This document shows, in pieces, positions 51,305 to 59,381 of a stretch of 64,000 nucleotides of DNA (position 1 is the stretch's first letter; the number at the start of each line of letters is the position of its first letter). The notes under the pieces were generated by a model that did not search any database, had not been told where the DNA came from, and saw only the letters and a list, made by a program, of their open reading frames with translations. The position numbers and the translations under genes are program-made. The stretch spans positions 496,001 through 560,000 of the forward strand of contig NZ_JBLWVT010000001.1 of NCBI RefSeq assembly GCF_048268305.1. The letters are read 5' to 3'. The DNA comes from Pseudodonghicola sp048268305. Its GTDB lineage: Bacteria > Pseudomonadota > Alphaproteobacteria > Rhodobacterales > Rhodobacteraceae.

Positions 51305-52945
51305 ATGTCTGCTAAGGACGTCAAATTCGGCACTGATGCCCGCAATCGTATGCTCAAGGGTGTGAACATCCTGGCCGATGCGGTGAAAGTGACCCTGGGC
51401 CCGAAAGGCCGCAACGTGGTCCTGGAAAAATCCTTCGGCGCCCCCCGGATCACCAAGGACGGTGTGTCGGTCGCCAAGGAAATCGAACTGGAAGACAAGT
51501 TCGAGAACATGGGCGCGCAAATGGTGAAAGAAGTCGCCTCGCGTACCAATGACGAGGCCGGCGACGGCACCACCACCGCGACCGTTCTGGCGCAAGCCAT
51601 CGTGAAAGAGGGCATGAAGGCGGTCGCCGCCGGCATGAACCCGATGGATCTGAAGCGCGGTATCGACCTGGCCACCGCCAAGGTCGTCGAAGCCATCAAG
51701 GCCGCTGCCCGTCCGGTCAGCGACAGCAACGAAGTCGCTCAGGTCGGCACCATCTCGGCCAACGGCGAAGCCGAAATCGGCCGTCAGATCGCCGATGCGA
51801 TGCAGAAGGTCGGCAACGAGGGTGTCATCACCGTCGAGGAAAACAAGGGCCTGGAAACCGAGACCGACGTGGTCGAGGGGATGCAGTTCGACCGTGGCTA
51901 TCTGTCGCCCTACTTCGTGACCAACGCCGACAAGATGATTGCGGATCTGGAAGACTGCATGATCCTGCTGCACGAGAAGAAACTCTCGTCGCTGCAGCCG
52001 ATGGTGCCGCTGCTGGAGCAAGTGATCCAGTCGCAAAAGCCGCTGCTGATCATCGCCGAAGACGTCGAGGGCGAAGCCCTGGCGACCCTGGTGGTCAACA
52101 AGCTGCGCGGCGGTCTGAAGATCGCTGCCGTCAAGGCTCCGGGCTTCGGCGATCGCCGCAAGGCCATGCTGCAGGACATCGCCATCCTGACCGGTGGTCA
52201 GGTGATCAGCGAAGATCTGGGCATGAAGCTCGAATCCGTCACCATGGACATGCTTGGCAACGCCAAGAAGATCTCGATCACCAAAGACGAGACCACCATC
52301 GTTGACGGTGCCGGCGAGAAGGCCGAGATCGAAGCCCGCGTGGCCCAGATCCGCACCCAGATCGAAGAAACCACTTCGGATTACGACCGTGAGAAGCTGC
52401 AAGAGCGCGTGGCCAAACTGGCCGGCGGTGTTGCCGTCATCCGCGTCGGCGGCATGACCGAAGTCGAAGTTAAAGAGCGCAAGGACCGCGTCGATGACGC
52501 GCTGAACGCCACCCGCGCCGCCGTGCAAGAAGGCATCGTGGTCGGCGGCGGTGTCGCCCTGGTGCAAGGCGCCAAGGCGCTGATCGGCCTGGAAGGCGTC
52601 AACAGCGACCAGAACGCCGGCATCAACATCGTGCGCAAGGCTCTGGAAGCACCGCTGCGTCAGATCGCCGAAAACGCCGGCGTCGACGGTTCGGTTGTGG
52701 CCGGCAAGGTTCGCGAATCCAGCGATCTGAAATTCGGCTATAACGCTCAGACCGACGAATATGGTGACATGTTCGCCTTCGGTGTGATCGACCCGGCCAA
52801 GGTGACCCGGACCGCTCTGGAAGATGCGGCCTCGATCGCTGGTCTGCTGATCACCACCGAAGCCATGGTCGCCGACAAGCCCGCCAAGGAAGGCGCGGCT
52901 CCGGGCGGCATGCCCGACATGGGCGGCATGGGCGGCATGATGTAA
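51305..52945 (+). CDS. groEL: Chaperonin GroEL
   Basis: A 546-residue 60-kDa chaperonin: MSAKDVKFGTDARNRMLKGVNILADAVKVTLGPKGRNVVLEKSFG, the ATPase DGTTTATVLAQAIV, and the C-terminal Gly-Gly-Met tail GGMPDMGGMGGMM. It folds proteins in the cytosol with GroES. It lies 67 bases after groES with AAGGAGAAACTGAC upstream, and is followed by a strong terminator. Confidence 0.99.
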   Translation: MSAKDVKFGTDARNRMLKGVNILADAVKVTLGPKGRNVVLEKSFGAPRITKDGVSVAKEIELEDKFENMGAQMVKEVASRTNDEAGDGTTTATVLAQAIVKEGMKAVAAGMNPMDLKRGIDLATAKVVEAIKAAARPVSDSNEVAQVGTISANGEAEIGRQIADAMQKVGNEGVITVEENKGLETETDVVEGMQFDRGYLSPYFVTNADKMIADLEDCMILLHEKKLSSLQPMVPLLEQVIQSQKPLLIIAEDVEGEALATLVVNKLRGGLKIAAVKAPGFGDRRKAMLQDIAILTGGQVISEDLGMKLESVTMDMLGNAKKISITKDETTIVDGAGEKAEIEARVAQIRTQIEETTSDYDREKLQERVAKLAGGVAVIRVGGMTEVEVKERKDRVDDALNATRAAVQEGIVVGGGVALVQGAKALIGLEGVNSDQNAGINIVRKALEAPLRQIAENAGVDGSVVAGKVRESSDLKFGYNAQTDEYGDMFAFGVIDPAKVTRTALEDAASIAGLLITTEAMVADKPAKEGAAPGGMPDMGGMGGMM

Positions 52946-52966
52946 GCCTTTGCGCTAATCATTCGG

Positions 52967-52994
52967 AAAAGGCCCGCTTCGGCGGGCCTTTTTT
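52967..52994 (+). terminator. Terminator of groESL
   Basis: Stem AAAAGGCCCGC / GCGGGCCTTTT around a TTCG loop, with a run of six T, 21 bases after the groEL stop. Confidence 0.95.
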
Positions 52995-53117
52995 GTGTCG
53001 GCTGGTTTTGTTTTTCATTTTAAATTTAAGATAGTGGCTGCGGTTTTTGGGGCTCCCTAAGGTTGTCTTGCATGGGGCTGTTGCCCCGATGTCGACGCAC
53101 ATCCTTGGAGGACAGAC

Positions 53118-53239
53118 ATGAAGATGCTTCGATCCGCCGCGAGTGTGGCGGCGCTGCTCTTGGCTCGGCAATCGCCGGCCCTGATCCCTTTCTCGGCGAG
53201 ATCATGATGCTCTGGGGCGACTATCCGCCCCGCTGGTAA
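53118..53239 (+). pseudogene. Remnant of a tail-collar (microcystin-dependent) domain protein
   Basis: An ATG with GGAGGACAGAC upstream opens MKMLRSAASVAALL, a signal peptide, then the frame must shift to read ALGSAIAGPDPFLGEIMMLWGDYPPRW before a TAA. DPFLGEIMM followed by an aromatic and Pro-Arg-Trp is the start of a phage tail-collar domain (usual DPFLGEIxxF...PxGW). Span is 122 bases, not a multiple of three, and the normal gene is about 150-180 codons, so it is both frameshifted and truncated. The 409-base spacer 52946-53354 otherwise holds only the groESL terminator and the leader of the next gene. Confidence 0.6.
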
Positions 53240-53354
53240 GCTGGCGCCGCGCCGGTGGTCGGCCCGTCGGCCTTGATCGCAGGCAGGGAAGTGGTGTCAT
53301 GTTGTCCGGGTAATATTCCCCGCAAGGGGGTCATGTTCACGTGAGGAGGTATTC

Positions 53355-54485
53355 ATGCGGTTCTTACTCGGATTTCTGATTGCCGCAGTGCTGGGGCCGG
53401 CGGCCTGGGCCGAGGCAGAGGGCGGCAGTTTCGCCATCGGTCGCGATGCGTTCCGCGCCGGCCAGAGCATCCGGCTGGAGGATGGTGGGCTGTCTGATCT
53501 CTTCCTGGCGGGGGAGACGGTTGCCTCTACGGCTGATATCGACGGCACCGCCCATATCGCCGGCCGCTTCCTGACGTTGTCGGGCAGGATCGGCGGCAAT
53601 GCCTATGCGCTGGGGCAGACCGTGGAGGTAAGCGGGCCGGTGGCAGGCAATGCAACGCTCTTCGGGCAGGAGGTCACCGTTGCGGCGCCGGTCGGCGGCA
53701 ATCTGCGGGCCACCGCCTCGGACCTGACCGTCACGGGCGATGTCGGCGGCTATGCGCTGCTGGCCGGGGAACGGGTCGAGCTTGACGGCGCCATCGCCGG
53801 CGATCTGGCGCTGACCGCGCGGGAGGTCGATTTCGGCACCAAGGCCAAGGTGGGCGGCAAGCTGATCCTTTACGAGACCACGCCGGGCAGCCTGACGGTG
53901 CCGGCCACCGTGGTGCCCGCCGACCGGATCGAACGGCGCAAGTCCGATGCCTGGGAGGGTGAGCACGGCTATGGATCGGGGTTCTTTTCCTGGCGGGCGG
54001 CGCTGGGCAGTTTCCTCTTCGGGGTGCTGGTGATCGCCGGGATCGCCGCGCTGATCGCCCTGTTGGCGCCTGAGGGGCTGGCGGCGATGCGGCGCCGCAT
54101 CCTCGACCGTCCGGGGCGGACGCTGGGGCTGGGCTTTGTCAGCCTCTCTGCGATCTGCGGTGCCGGGCTGGTGGTGGCGCTGACCGGTATCGGCCTGCTG
54201 CTGACGCCGGCCTTCTTCCTGCTGGCCCTGTTGGCCGGGCTGCTGGGCTATGTCATCGGCGCCTATGCGCTGGGGGTGGCGGTTTTGCGCGCGGCCGGGC
54301 GGCATCTGCCCGAGCGGATCGGGGATCGGGCGCTGGCCGCGGGGGTCGGTGCGCTGCTGGCCGGGGTGGTCGCGCTGGTGCCCTTCATCGGCTGGATTTT
54401 CGTGCTGGCGCTGCTCTTGACCGGGCTTGGCGCCCTGGCGGCGCGGTTGCTGCCCGATCACCTGTCAGGCGCGCCGCGGTACTGA
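53355..54485 (+). CDS. Membrane protein with bactofilin-like repeats
   Basis: A 376-residue protein: a signal peptide (RFLLGFLIAAVLGPAAWAE), then repeated beta-helix-type units (ADIDGTAHIAGRFLTLSGRIGGNAYALGQTVEVSGPVAGNATLFGQEVTVAAPVGGNLRATASDLTVTGDVGG, residues about 55-175), then four or five membrane helices (about 220-365). The repeats resemble polymer-forming bactofilins but lie outside the cytoplasm. A GAGGAGG site is just before the ATG. Function is unknown; a scaffold role in the periplasm is only inferred. Confidence 0.75.
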   Translation: MRFLLGFLIAAVLGPAAWAEAEGGSFAIGRDAFRAGQSIRLEDGGLSDLFLAGETVASTADIDGTAHIAGRFLTLSGRIGGNAYALGQTVEVSGPVAGNATLFGQEVTVAAPVGGNLRATASDLTVTGDVGGYALLAGERVELDGAIAGDLALTAREVDFGTKAKVGGKLILYETTPGSLTVPATVVPADRIERRKSDAWEGEHGYGSGFFSWRAALGSFLFGVLVIAGIAALIALLAPEGLAAMRRRILDRPGRTLGLGFVSLSAICGAGLVVALTGIGLLLTPAFFLLALLAGLLGYVIGAYALGVAVLRAAGRHLPERIGDRALAAGVGALLAGVVALVPFIGWIFVLALLLTGLGALAARLLPDHLSGAPRY

Positions 54486-54495
54486 GGCGCAGGGG

Positions 54496-55344
54496 GTGCG
54501 CCTGCCGTTCCTGGTCGCGCTGACGATGATGGCCTTCGCGGCCAATTCGCTGCTGAACCGCTGGGCGGTCGACAGCGGCGCGATCTCCTCGGCCGGTTTC
54601 GCCGCGCTCAGGGTTGCTTCCGGTGCGGCGATGCTGGGCCTGCTGGCGCTGGGGCGGGGTCAATCCCTGCCATTGGCGCATCGGCGGCGCTGGGTCGGGG
54701 CGCTGTCGCTGGCGGCCTATATGATCGGCTTTTCACTGGCCTATCGCAGCCTCGACGCCGGCGTCGGGGCGCTGATCCTGTTCGGCGTGGTGCAGATCAC
54801 CCTCTTTGCCGCCGCAGGGCTGATCGGAGCGCCGCTGGGGGCGCGCCAAATTCTCGGGGCGCTGGTGGCCTTCGGTGGGCTGGTGTGGATCCTCTGGCCC
54901 GCCGGCGGGGCCGAGGTGTCGCCGGCGGGGGCGGCGGCCATGGTGGTGGCCGGGCTGGGCTGGGGGGTCTACACCCTCGCCGGGCGGGGCGAGGTACAGG
55001 CGCTGGCGGCTTCGGCGGCGAATTTCCTGCTGGCGCTGCCGCTTTGCCTGCTGCCGCTGGGCGTGGGGCTGGCAGGGCCGGCGCCGACGATGCCGGGCAT
55101 CGGGCTGGCGATGATTTCGGGCGCGGTGACCTCCGGGCTTGGCTATGCGCTCTGGTACGCGCTGGTGCCGCGGCTGGCCCCGGCGACAGCGGCAATGGTG
55201 CAGCTTTCGGTGCCGGTGATCGCTTTGGCCGCCGGTGCCGCGCTGCTGGGCGAGGCGCCGGGGCTGCGGCTGGTACTGGGCGCCGGGGTGGTGCTGGGCG
55301 GGATCGCCCTGGGCCTGCCGCGACAGGCCCGGCGGTCAGGCTGA
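54496..55344 (+). CDS. EamA/DMT family transporter
   Basis: A 282-residue protein with ten predicted helices in two EamA repeats: LVALTMMAFAANSLLNRWAVDSGAISSAGFAALRVASGAAML and, for the second, GAAAMVVAGLGWGVYTLAGRGE, with LFGVVQITLFAAAGLI and APATAAMVQLSVPVIALAAGAALLGEAPG. The start is a GTG with GAGG eight bases upstream. It likely exports metabolites or amino acids. The next gene is a solitary phnM 88 bases on; a link is unproven. Confidence 0.85.
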   Translation: MRLPFLVALTMMAFAANSLLNRWAVDSGAISSAGFAALRVASGAAMLGLLALGRGQSLPLAHRRRWVGALSLAAYMIGFSLAYRSLDAGVGALILFGVVQITLFAAAGLIGAPLGARQILGALVAFGGLVWILWPAGGAEVSPAGAAAMVVAGLGWGVYTLAGRGEVQALAASAANFLLALPLCLLPLGVGLAGPAPTMPGIGLAMISGAVTSGLGYALWYALVPRLAPATAAMVQLSVPVIALAAGAALLGEAPGLRLVLGAGVVLGGIALGLPRQARRSG

Positions 55345-55432
55345 GCGGTCTTTTCCTCTCCGTCGAAACCGCCTATCTGCCGGGGATGAGCCGTTGTTTC
55401 CGCCTTTGCTGCCCGGCCCCGCGAGGTCGGGC

Positions 55433-56575
55433 ATGATCGGTCTCGATCTGATCGGGGCCAGAGTCCTGTTGCCGGACGAGGGGCTGGTGCCGCGGCGGCT
55501 CTCCTTCGCCGAGGGCCGGATCGTCTCCGACCCGGTGGGGCGGCGGGTCGATCTGTCGGGCTGCCTGATTCTGCCGGGGATCGTCGATCTGCATGGGGAC
55601 GGGTTTGAGCGTCACGTCGCGCCCCGGCGCGGCGCGATGACCGACCCCGAGGAAGGCATCGTCACGGCCGCCACGGAACTGGCGGTCAACGGCATCACCA
55701 CGGGGGTTCTGGCGCAATTCTACAGCTGGGAGGGCGGGCTGCGCGGGCCGGAATTCGCGGCCCGGGTGTTCGGGGCCATCGCCGTCGCCCGGGCCCGGGT
55801 CGTGCCCGACCTGATCCCGCAGCTGCGCTTCGAGGTCTCGCTGCTTGATGACTATGCGGCGCTGCCGGCGGTCTTGGCCGGCTGGGGCATCACCTATGTC
55901 GTCTTCAACGATCATCTGGCGCACGACCGGCTGGCGGCGGGGCGCAAGCCGCCGCGGTTGACCGGCCAGGCGCTGAAGGCGGGCTGCAATCCTGAGGCCT
56001 ATTTCGAACGGATGCTGGCGCTGGAGGCGCGCATGCCGGAGGTTCCGGCGGCGCTCGACCGGCTTTGCGCGGCGCTGGCCGGGCAGGGGGTGCGCATGGG
56101 CAGCCATGACGATCGCGCCGCGGGCGGGCGCGACGACTGGCGCGCGCGTGGCGTGCGAATCGCCGAATTCCCCGAGACCTGGGGCGCGGCCGAAGCGGCG
56201 CGGGCGGGCGGCGACGCGGTGGTCATGGGGGCACCCAACGTGATGCGGGGCGGATCGCACAACGGCAATGTCTCGGCCCGCGATCTGGTCGTGGCGGGGC
56301 TTTGCGATGCGCTGGCCTCGGATTACCACTATCCCTCGCTGCGCCGCGCCGCCTGGAGCCTGGCGGAGGAGATCGGGATCGAACGGGCCTGGGAGCTGGT
56401 GTCGAGCGGGCCGGCGCGGGTTCTGGGGCTGAGCGACCGCGGCCGGCTGGAGCCGGGCCTGCGCGCGGATCTGCTGATTCTCGAAGAGCGGACGGGGCGT
56501 GTGGTGGGCGTCTTCGCCGAAGGCCGCGTCGCGCATCTGGCGGGGGATTTCGCCGGCCGCTTCCTGATGGCGTAA
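55433..56575 (+). CDS. phnM: PhnM-like alpha-D-ribose 1-methylphosphonate 5-triphosphate diphosphatase
   Basis: A 380-residue metal-dependent hydrolase of the PhnM family: MIGLDLIGARVLLPDEGL, LPGIVDLHGDGFERHVAPR (first His pair), VFNDHLAHDRLA, MGSHDDRAAGG, MGAPNVMRGGSHNGNVSARDL and ASDYHYPSLRRAAW. In the C-P lyase pathway it removes pyrophosphate from ribose 1-phosphonate 5-triphosphate. No other phn gene is in view, so here it may serve a different phosphonate or nucleotide route, or its partners are elsewhere. ATG at 55433 is chosen from the family start. Confidence 0.88.
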   Translation: MIGLDLIGARVLLPDEGLVPRRLSFAEGRIVSDPVGRRVDLSGCLILPGIVDLHGDGFERHVAPRRGAMTDPEEGIVTAATELAVNGITTGVLAQFYSWEGGLRGPEFAARVFGAIAVARARVVPDLIPQLRFEVSLLDDYAALPAVLAGWGITYVVFNDHLAHDRLAAGRKPPRLTGQALKAGCNPEAYFERMLALEARMPEVPAALDRLCAALAGQGVRMGSHDDRAAGGRDDWRARGVRIAEFPETWGAAEAARAGGDAVVMGAPNVMRGGSHNGNVSARDLVVAGLCDALASDYHYPSLRRAAWSLAEEIGIERAWELVSSGPARVLGLSDRGRLEPGLRADLLILEERTGRVVGVFAEGRVAHLAGDFAGRFLMA

Positions 56576-56609
56576 GGCGGATCGGGGCCCCGGATCTGCG
56601 GGCGGCGGC

Positions 56610-56662
56610 GCCGGAGGCCCGTTTCGGGAGCCTCCGGCGGGGATATTTGCAGCTAGAAAAAG
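56610..56662 (+). repeat. Bipartite dispersed repeat, copy B (hairpin plus conserved core)
   Basis: An 8-bp hairpin GCCGGAGG...CCTCCGGC (56610-56638) with an inner CCCG-TTT-CGGG, followed at once by the same 23-base core as copy A (56640-56662, starting GGGATATTTGCAGC). It sits between the convergent phnM and purK stops. Confidence 0.8.
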
Positions 56663-56675
56663 GCGCGGGCCGGGG

Positions 56676-57752
56676 TCAGCGCGGGGCGCGGATCACCCGG
56701 TTGACATGGCCCATCTTGCGGCCTGGCTTGACCTCGGACTTGCCGTAGAGGTGGAGCGCGGTGTCGGGCTGGCGGGCGAGCGCGGGCACCCGGTCCATAT
56801 CGTCGCCGATCAGGTTTTCCATCACCACATCCACATGGCGTCGACCGTCGCCCAGGGGCCAGCCGGCGACGGCGCGGATATGCTGTTCGAACTGGTCGAC
56901 GGTGCAGCCGTTCTGGGTCCAATGGCCGGAATTATGGACGCGGGGGGCGATCTCGTTGACCACCAGCCCCTGGGGCGTCACGAAGAGTTCGACCCCCATG
57001 ACGCCGACGTAATGGAGCGAATTGAGGATCTTGGCCGCCAGCAGCACGGCATCCATCCGCTGCGCCTCGCTCAGCCGGGCGGGGACGGTGGTGCGGCGCA
57101 GGATGCCGGCTTCGTGCAGGTTCTCGCCGGGGTCGAAACAGGCGATCTCGCCAGTCAGGCCGCGCGCGGCGATCACCGAGATCTCATGGCTGAACTCGAC
57201 GAAGCCCTCGAGAATCGAAGGGGCGCCTGCCATGTCGGCGAGCGCCTGGGGGGCGTCCTCGGCGGTCATGACGCGGGCCTGTCCCTTGCCGTCATAGCCG
57301 AACCGGCGGGTCTTGAGGATCGCCGGCGCGCCGATCTCTTCCAGCGCCTCTGCCAGGTCGATGGCGTCATCCACGGCGGCGAAGGGGGCGGTCCTGAGGC
57401 CCAGATCGGTCAGAAAGGCCTTTTCCGTCAGCCGGTCCTGGCTGACCTTCAGCGCATTGCGGTTGGGCCGGATCGGGCGCAGCGGTTCCAGCAGGTCAAG
57501 CGCCGCGGTCGGGATGTTCTCGAATTCATAGGTGATGACGTCGACGGTTTCGGCGAAGGCGCGCAGGGCGTCCTCGTCCTCATAGGGGGCGGTGGTCACC
57601 CGGGCTGCCACATCGCCGGCGGGCGGGTTGGCGCCCGGTTCGTAGATATGGGTGGCAAAGCCCAGCCGGCTGGCCGCGACCGAGAGCATGCGGCCAAGTT
57701 GGCCGCCGCCGAGGATGCCGATCACGGCGCCGGGAGCGAGAGGCTCAGTCAT
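56676..57752 (-). CDS. purK: 5-(carboxyamino)imidazole ribonucleotide synthase
   Basis: A 358-residue ATP-grasp enzyme carboxylating AIR in purine synthesis: VIGILGGGQLGRMLSVAASRLGFATHIYEPG, TYEFENIPTAALDLL, LKTRRFGYDGKGQARV, VNEIAPRVHNSGHWTQNGCTVDQFEQHIRAVAGWPLG. The ATG at 57752 lies inside the purE end (8-base overlap), so purEK are coupled. The C-terminal HLYGKSEVKPGRKMGHVN is the family end. Confidence 0.97.
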   Translation of the reverse strand: MTEPLAPGAVIGILGGGQLGRMLSVAASRLGFATHIYEPGANPPAGDVAARVTTAPYEDEDALRAFAETVDVITYEFENIPTAALDLLEPLRPIRPNRNALKVSQDRLTEKAFLTDLGLRTAPFAAVDDAIDLAEALEEIGAPAILKTRRFGYDGKGQARVMTAEDAPQALADMAGAPSILEGFVEFSHEISVIAARGLTGEIACFDPGENLHEAGILRRTTVPARLSEAQRMDAVLLAAKILNSLHYVGVMGVELFVTPQGLVVNEIAPRVHNSGHWTQNGCTVDQFEQHIRAVAGWPLGDGRRHVDVVMENLIGDDMDRVPALARQPDTALHLYGKSEVKPGRKMGHVNRVIRAPR

Positions 57753-58242
57753 CAATGGGGTCCTCCGGGATCGAGGCGGACAGGGCCGCGCGCCAATCGT
57801 CGAGCCGCTTGGCCAGCGCCGGATCCTGCAGCGCCAGGATGCCGGCGGCCATCAGCCCGGCATTGGCGCCGCCGGCGGCGCCGATCGCCATGGTGGCGAC
57901 GGGAAAGCCCTTGGGCATCTGAACGATGGAATAGAGGGAATCGACGCCCGACAACGTGCGGGTCTGGATCGGCACGCCGATCACCGGCACCCGGGTCTTC
58001 GAGGCCATCATGCCCGGCAGATGCGCCGCGCCGCCGGCGCCCGCGATGATCACCTGCAGCCCGCGCGCCACCGCGCTTTTGCCGTAATCCCACAGCCGGT
58101 CCGGCGTGCGATGGGCCGAGACGATCTTGGCCTCATAGGGGATCTCCAGGGTGTCGAGGATCTCTGCGGCGAGTTTCATGGTCGGCCAGTCGGACTGGCT
58201 GCCCATGATGATGCCGACAGGCGGGTTGGCGGGATTGTCCAT
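57745..58242 (-). CDS. purE: N5-carboxyaminoimidazole ribonucleotide mutase
   Basis: A 165-residue mutase: PVGIIMGSQSDWPTMKLAAEILDTL, VSAHRTPDRLWDYGKSA, IIAGAGGAAHLPGMMASKTRVPVIGVPIQTRTLSGVDSLYSIVQMPKGFPVATMAIGAAGGANAGLMAAGIL, with the active-site SDW and AHRTP. It moves CO2 from N5-CAIR to CAIR and feeds the next purine step. It is first in the coupled purEK pair. Confidence 0.97.
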   Translation of the reverse strand: MDNPANPPVGIIMGSQSDWPTMKLAAEILDTLEIPYEAKIVSAHRTPDRLWDYGKSAVARGLQVIIAGAGGAAHLPGMMASKTRVPVIGVPIQTRTLSGVDSLYSIVQMPKGFPVATMAIGAAGGANAGLMAAGILALQDPALAKRLDDWRAALSASIPEDPIDD

Positions 58243-58348
58243 GAGCTGCGCGCCCCAAGCTGCGCCGAAACCGGCTAAGGAGCGCGCACTATATCCAAAT
58301 CGATCCCGCAGGCAATGCGTCTTGCCGACCGGCCCGGCGACTGGTGGC

Positions 58349-58573
58349 TCAGGCGATGATATCGGGAGTCAGCCGGTCTTCGATCAGCGCGATCATGTCC
58401 TTCAACCAGAGTTTTTGCTTTTTCAGCCGTTGCACGGTGAGCTGATCGGCGGTGCCACGGTCGACAAGTGCGATGATCGCCTCGTCCAGGTCGCGATGCT
58501 GGCGGCGGAACACCTCAAGCTCGACACGCAGAACCTCATCGGTTTTCATCGAGATATCGGTGCGGATGTTCAT
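58349..58573 (-). CDS. DUF465/YdcH family small protein
   Basis: A 74-residue helical protein: MNIRTDISMKTDEVLRVELEVFRRQHRDLDEAIIALVDRGTADQLTVQRLKKQKLWLKDMIALIEDRLTPDIIA, the DUF465 pattern H-x-x-L-D-x-x-I...L-K-x-x-K-L-x-L-K-D. Two coiled-coil helices are expected. The function of the family is not known to me. It lies 106 bases upstream of purE on the same strand and is divergent from the hsp20 gene. Confidence 0.87.
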   Translation of the reverse strand: MNIRTDISMKTDEVLRVELEVFRRQHRDLDEAIIALVDRGTADQLTVQRLKKQKLWLKDMIALIEDRLTPDIIA

Positions 58574-58642
58574 GGCGACTCACTTGGTTGGTGAAGCTTT
58601 GTCAGAAATCAGAATACGATGCCGCACGGTTTTCGCCTAGCC

Positions 58643-58672
58643 CTTGTTAATGATCGTCATTCTGCCCATATT
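58643..58672 (+). promoter_or_regulatory. Heat-shock (RpoH-type) promoter of hsp20
   Basis: CTTGTT, 18 bases, CATATT, with CCCATATT covering the -10: a good match to the alphaproteobacterial RpoH pattern (CTTG, then a CC-AT-rich -10), about 66 bases before the hsp20 GTG. Confidence 0.55.
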
Positions 58673-58737
58673 CAGTCCAGTAGCGGTCGCCGGCATGGGG
58701 CCGCCTGCTCCGTCGCTTTGGTAAAAGGACGAAAGAC

Positions 58738-59151
58738 GTGTCGAAACTTACCCTGGGGTCTTACCCGCATTTGCTGGGCTTCGAACAGCTTGAACGCCTG
58801 TTGGAACGTTCGGCCAAATCGGGCAACGAAGGATACCCGCCGTATAATATCGAGCAGACCTCCGAATGCTCCTATCGCATTACCCTGGCGGTTGCCGGGT
58901 TTGCCGAGGAGGATCTGTCCATCACGATCGAGGATCGCCAATTGGTGATCCGCGGTCGTCAGAGTGATGACAACGGCGGGCGCGTATTCCTGCATCGTGG
59001 CATTGCCAGCCGTCAGTTCCAGCGCATGTTCGTGCTGGCCGATGGGGTCGAGGTGGGGGAAGCCCTGATGGAGAACGGTCTGCTGCATGTGGACCTGACC
59101 CGTGCCGAACCGGAAACCGTGGTGCAGACCATCAACATCAGAAAGGGGTAA
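58738..59151 (+). CDS. Hsp20/IbpA-type small heat shock protein
   Basis: A 137-residue alpha-crystallin protein that holds unfolding proteins for refolding. The alpha-crystallin domain is YPPYNIEQTSECSYRITLAVAGFAEEDLSITIEDRQLVIRGRQ with the late MENGLLHVDLTRAEPE (GLL-x-V-x-L). The start is GTG with AAAAGGACG upstream. It lacks a long N-terminal arm. It is first in an operon with DUF1150 and a PhzF-like gene, behind a heat-shock-type promoter. Confidence 0.93.
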   Translation: MSKLTLGSYPHLLGFEQLERLLERSAKSGNEGYPPYNIEQTSECSYRITLAVAGFAEEDLSITIEDRQLVIRGRQSDDNGGRVFLHRGIASRQFQRMFVLADGVEVGEALMENGLLHVDLTRAEPETVVQTINIRKG

Positions 59152-59156
59152 CGCAC

Positions 59157-59381
59157 ATGAACACGCCTTTTGATTTCAACCAGGATGGCCGTCGGATCGT
59201 TTACGTGAAGGCGGTGGATGTCGCCAACTTGCCGGCCGAAGTTCGTGCCGGGGCGCAGGGGCTTGATCACCTCTATGCGGTGCATGACGCCGAGGGGCAG
59301 CAGCTTGCGCTGGTGGCGGATCGGCGGATGGCCTTCATCCTGGCCCGTCAGAACGATCTTGAACCGGTGACCGTCCATTGA
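59157..59381 (+). CDS. DUF1150 family protein
   Basis: A 74-residue protein: DGRRIVYVKAVDVANLPAEVRAGAQGLDHLYAVHDAEGQQLALVADRRMAFILARQNDLEPVTVH, the DUF1150 signature (LPxEVRxxA...LYAxHxxxGxxLAL..DR..AF..AR.NDL.PVSVH). It follows hsp20 after 5 bases, an arrangement I recall across Rhodobacterales, suggesting a small partner of the chaperone. Its stop overlaps the phzF-like TTG. Confidence 0.9.
   Translation: MNTPFDFNQDGRRIVYVKAVDVANLPAEVRAGAQGLDHLYAVHDAEGQQLALVADRRMAFILARQNDLEPVTVH

Noticed and set aside
53355..54485. Ordinary cytoskeletal bactofilin
   Set aside because: A signal peptide and C-terminal membrane helices are not found in classic bactofilins.
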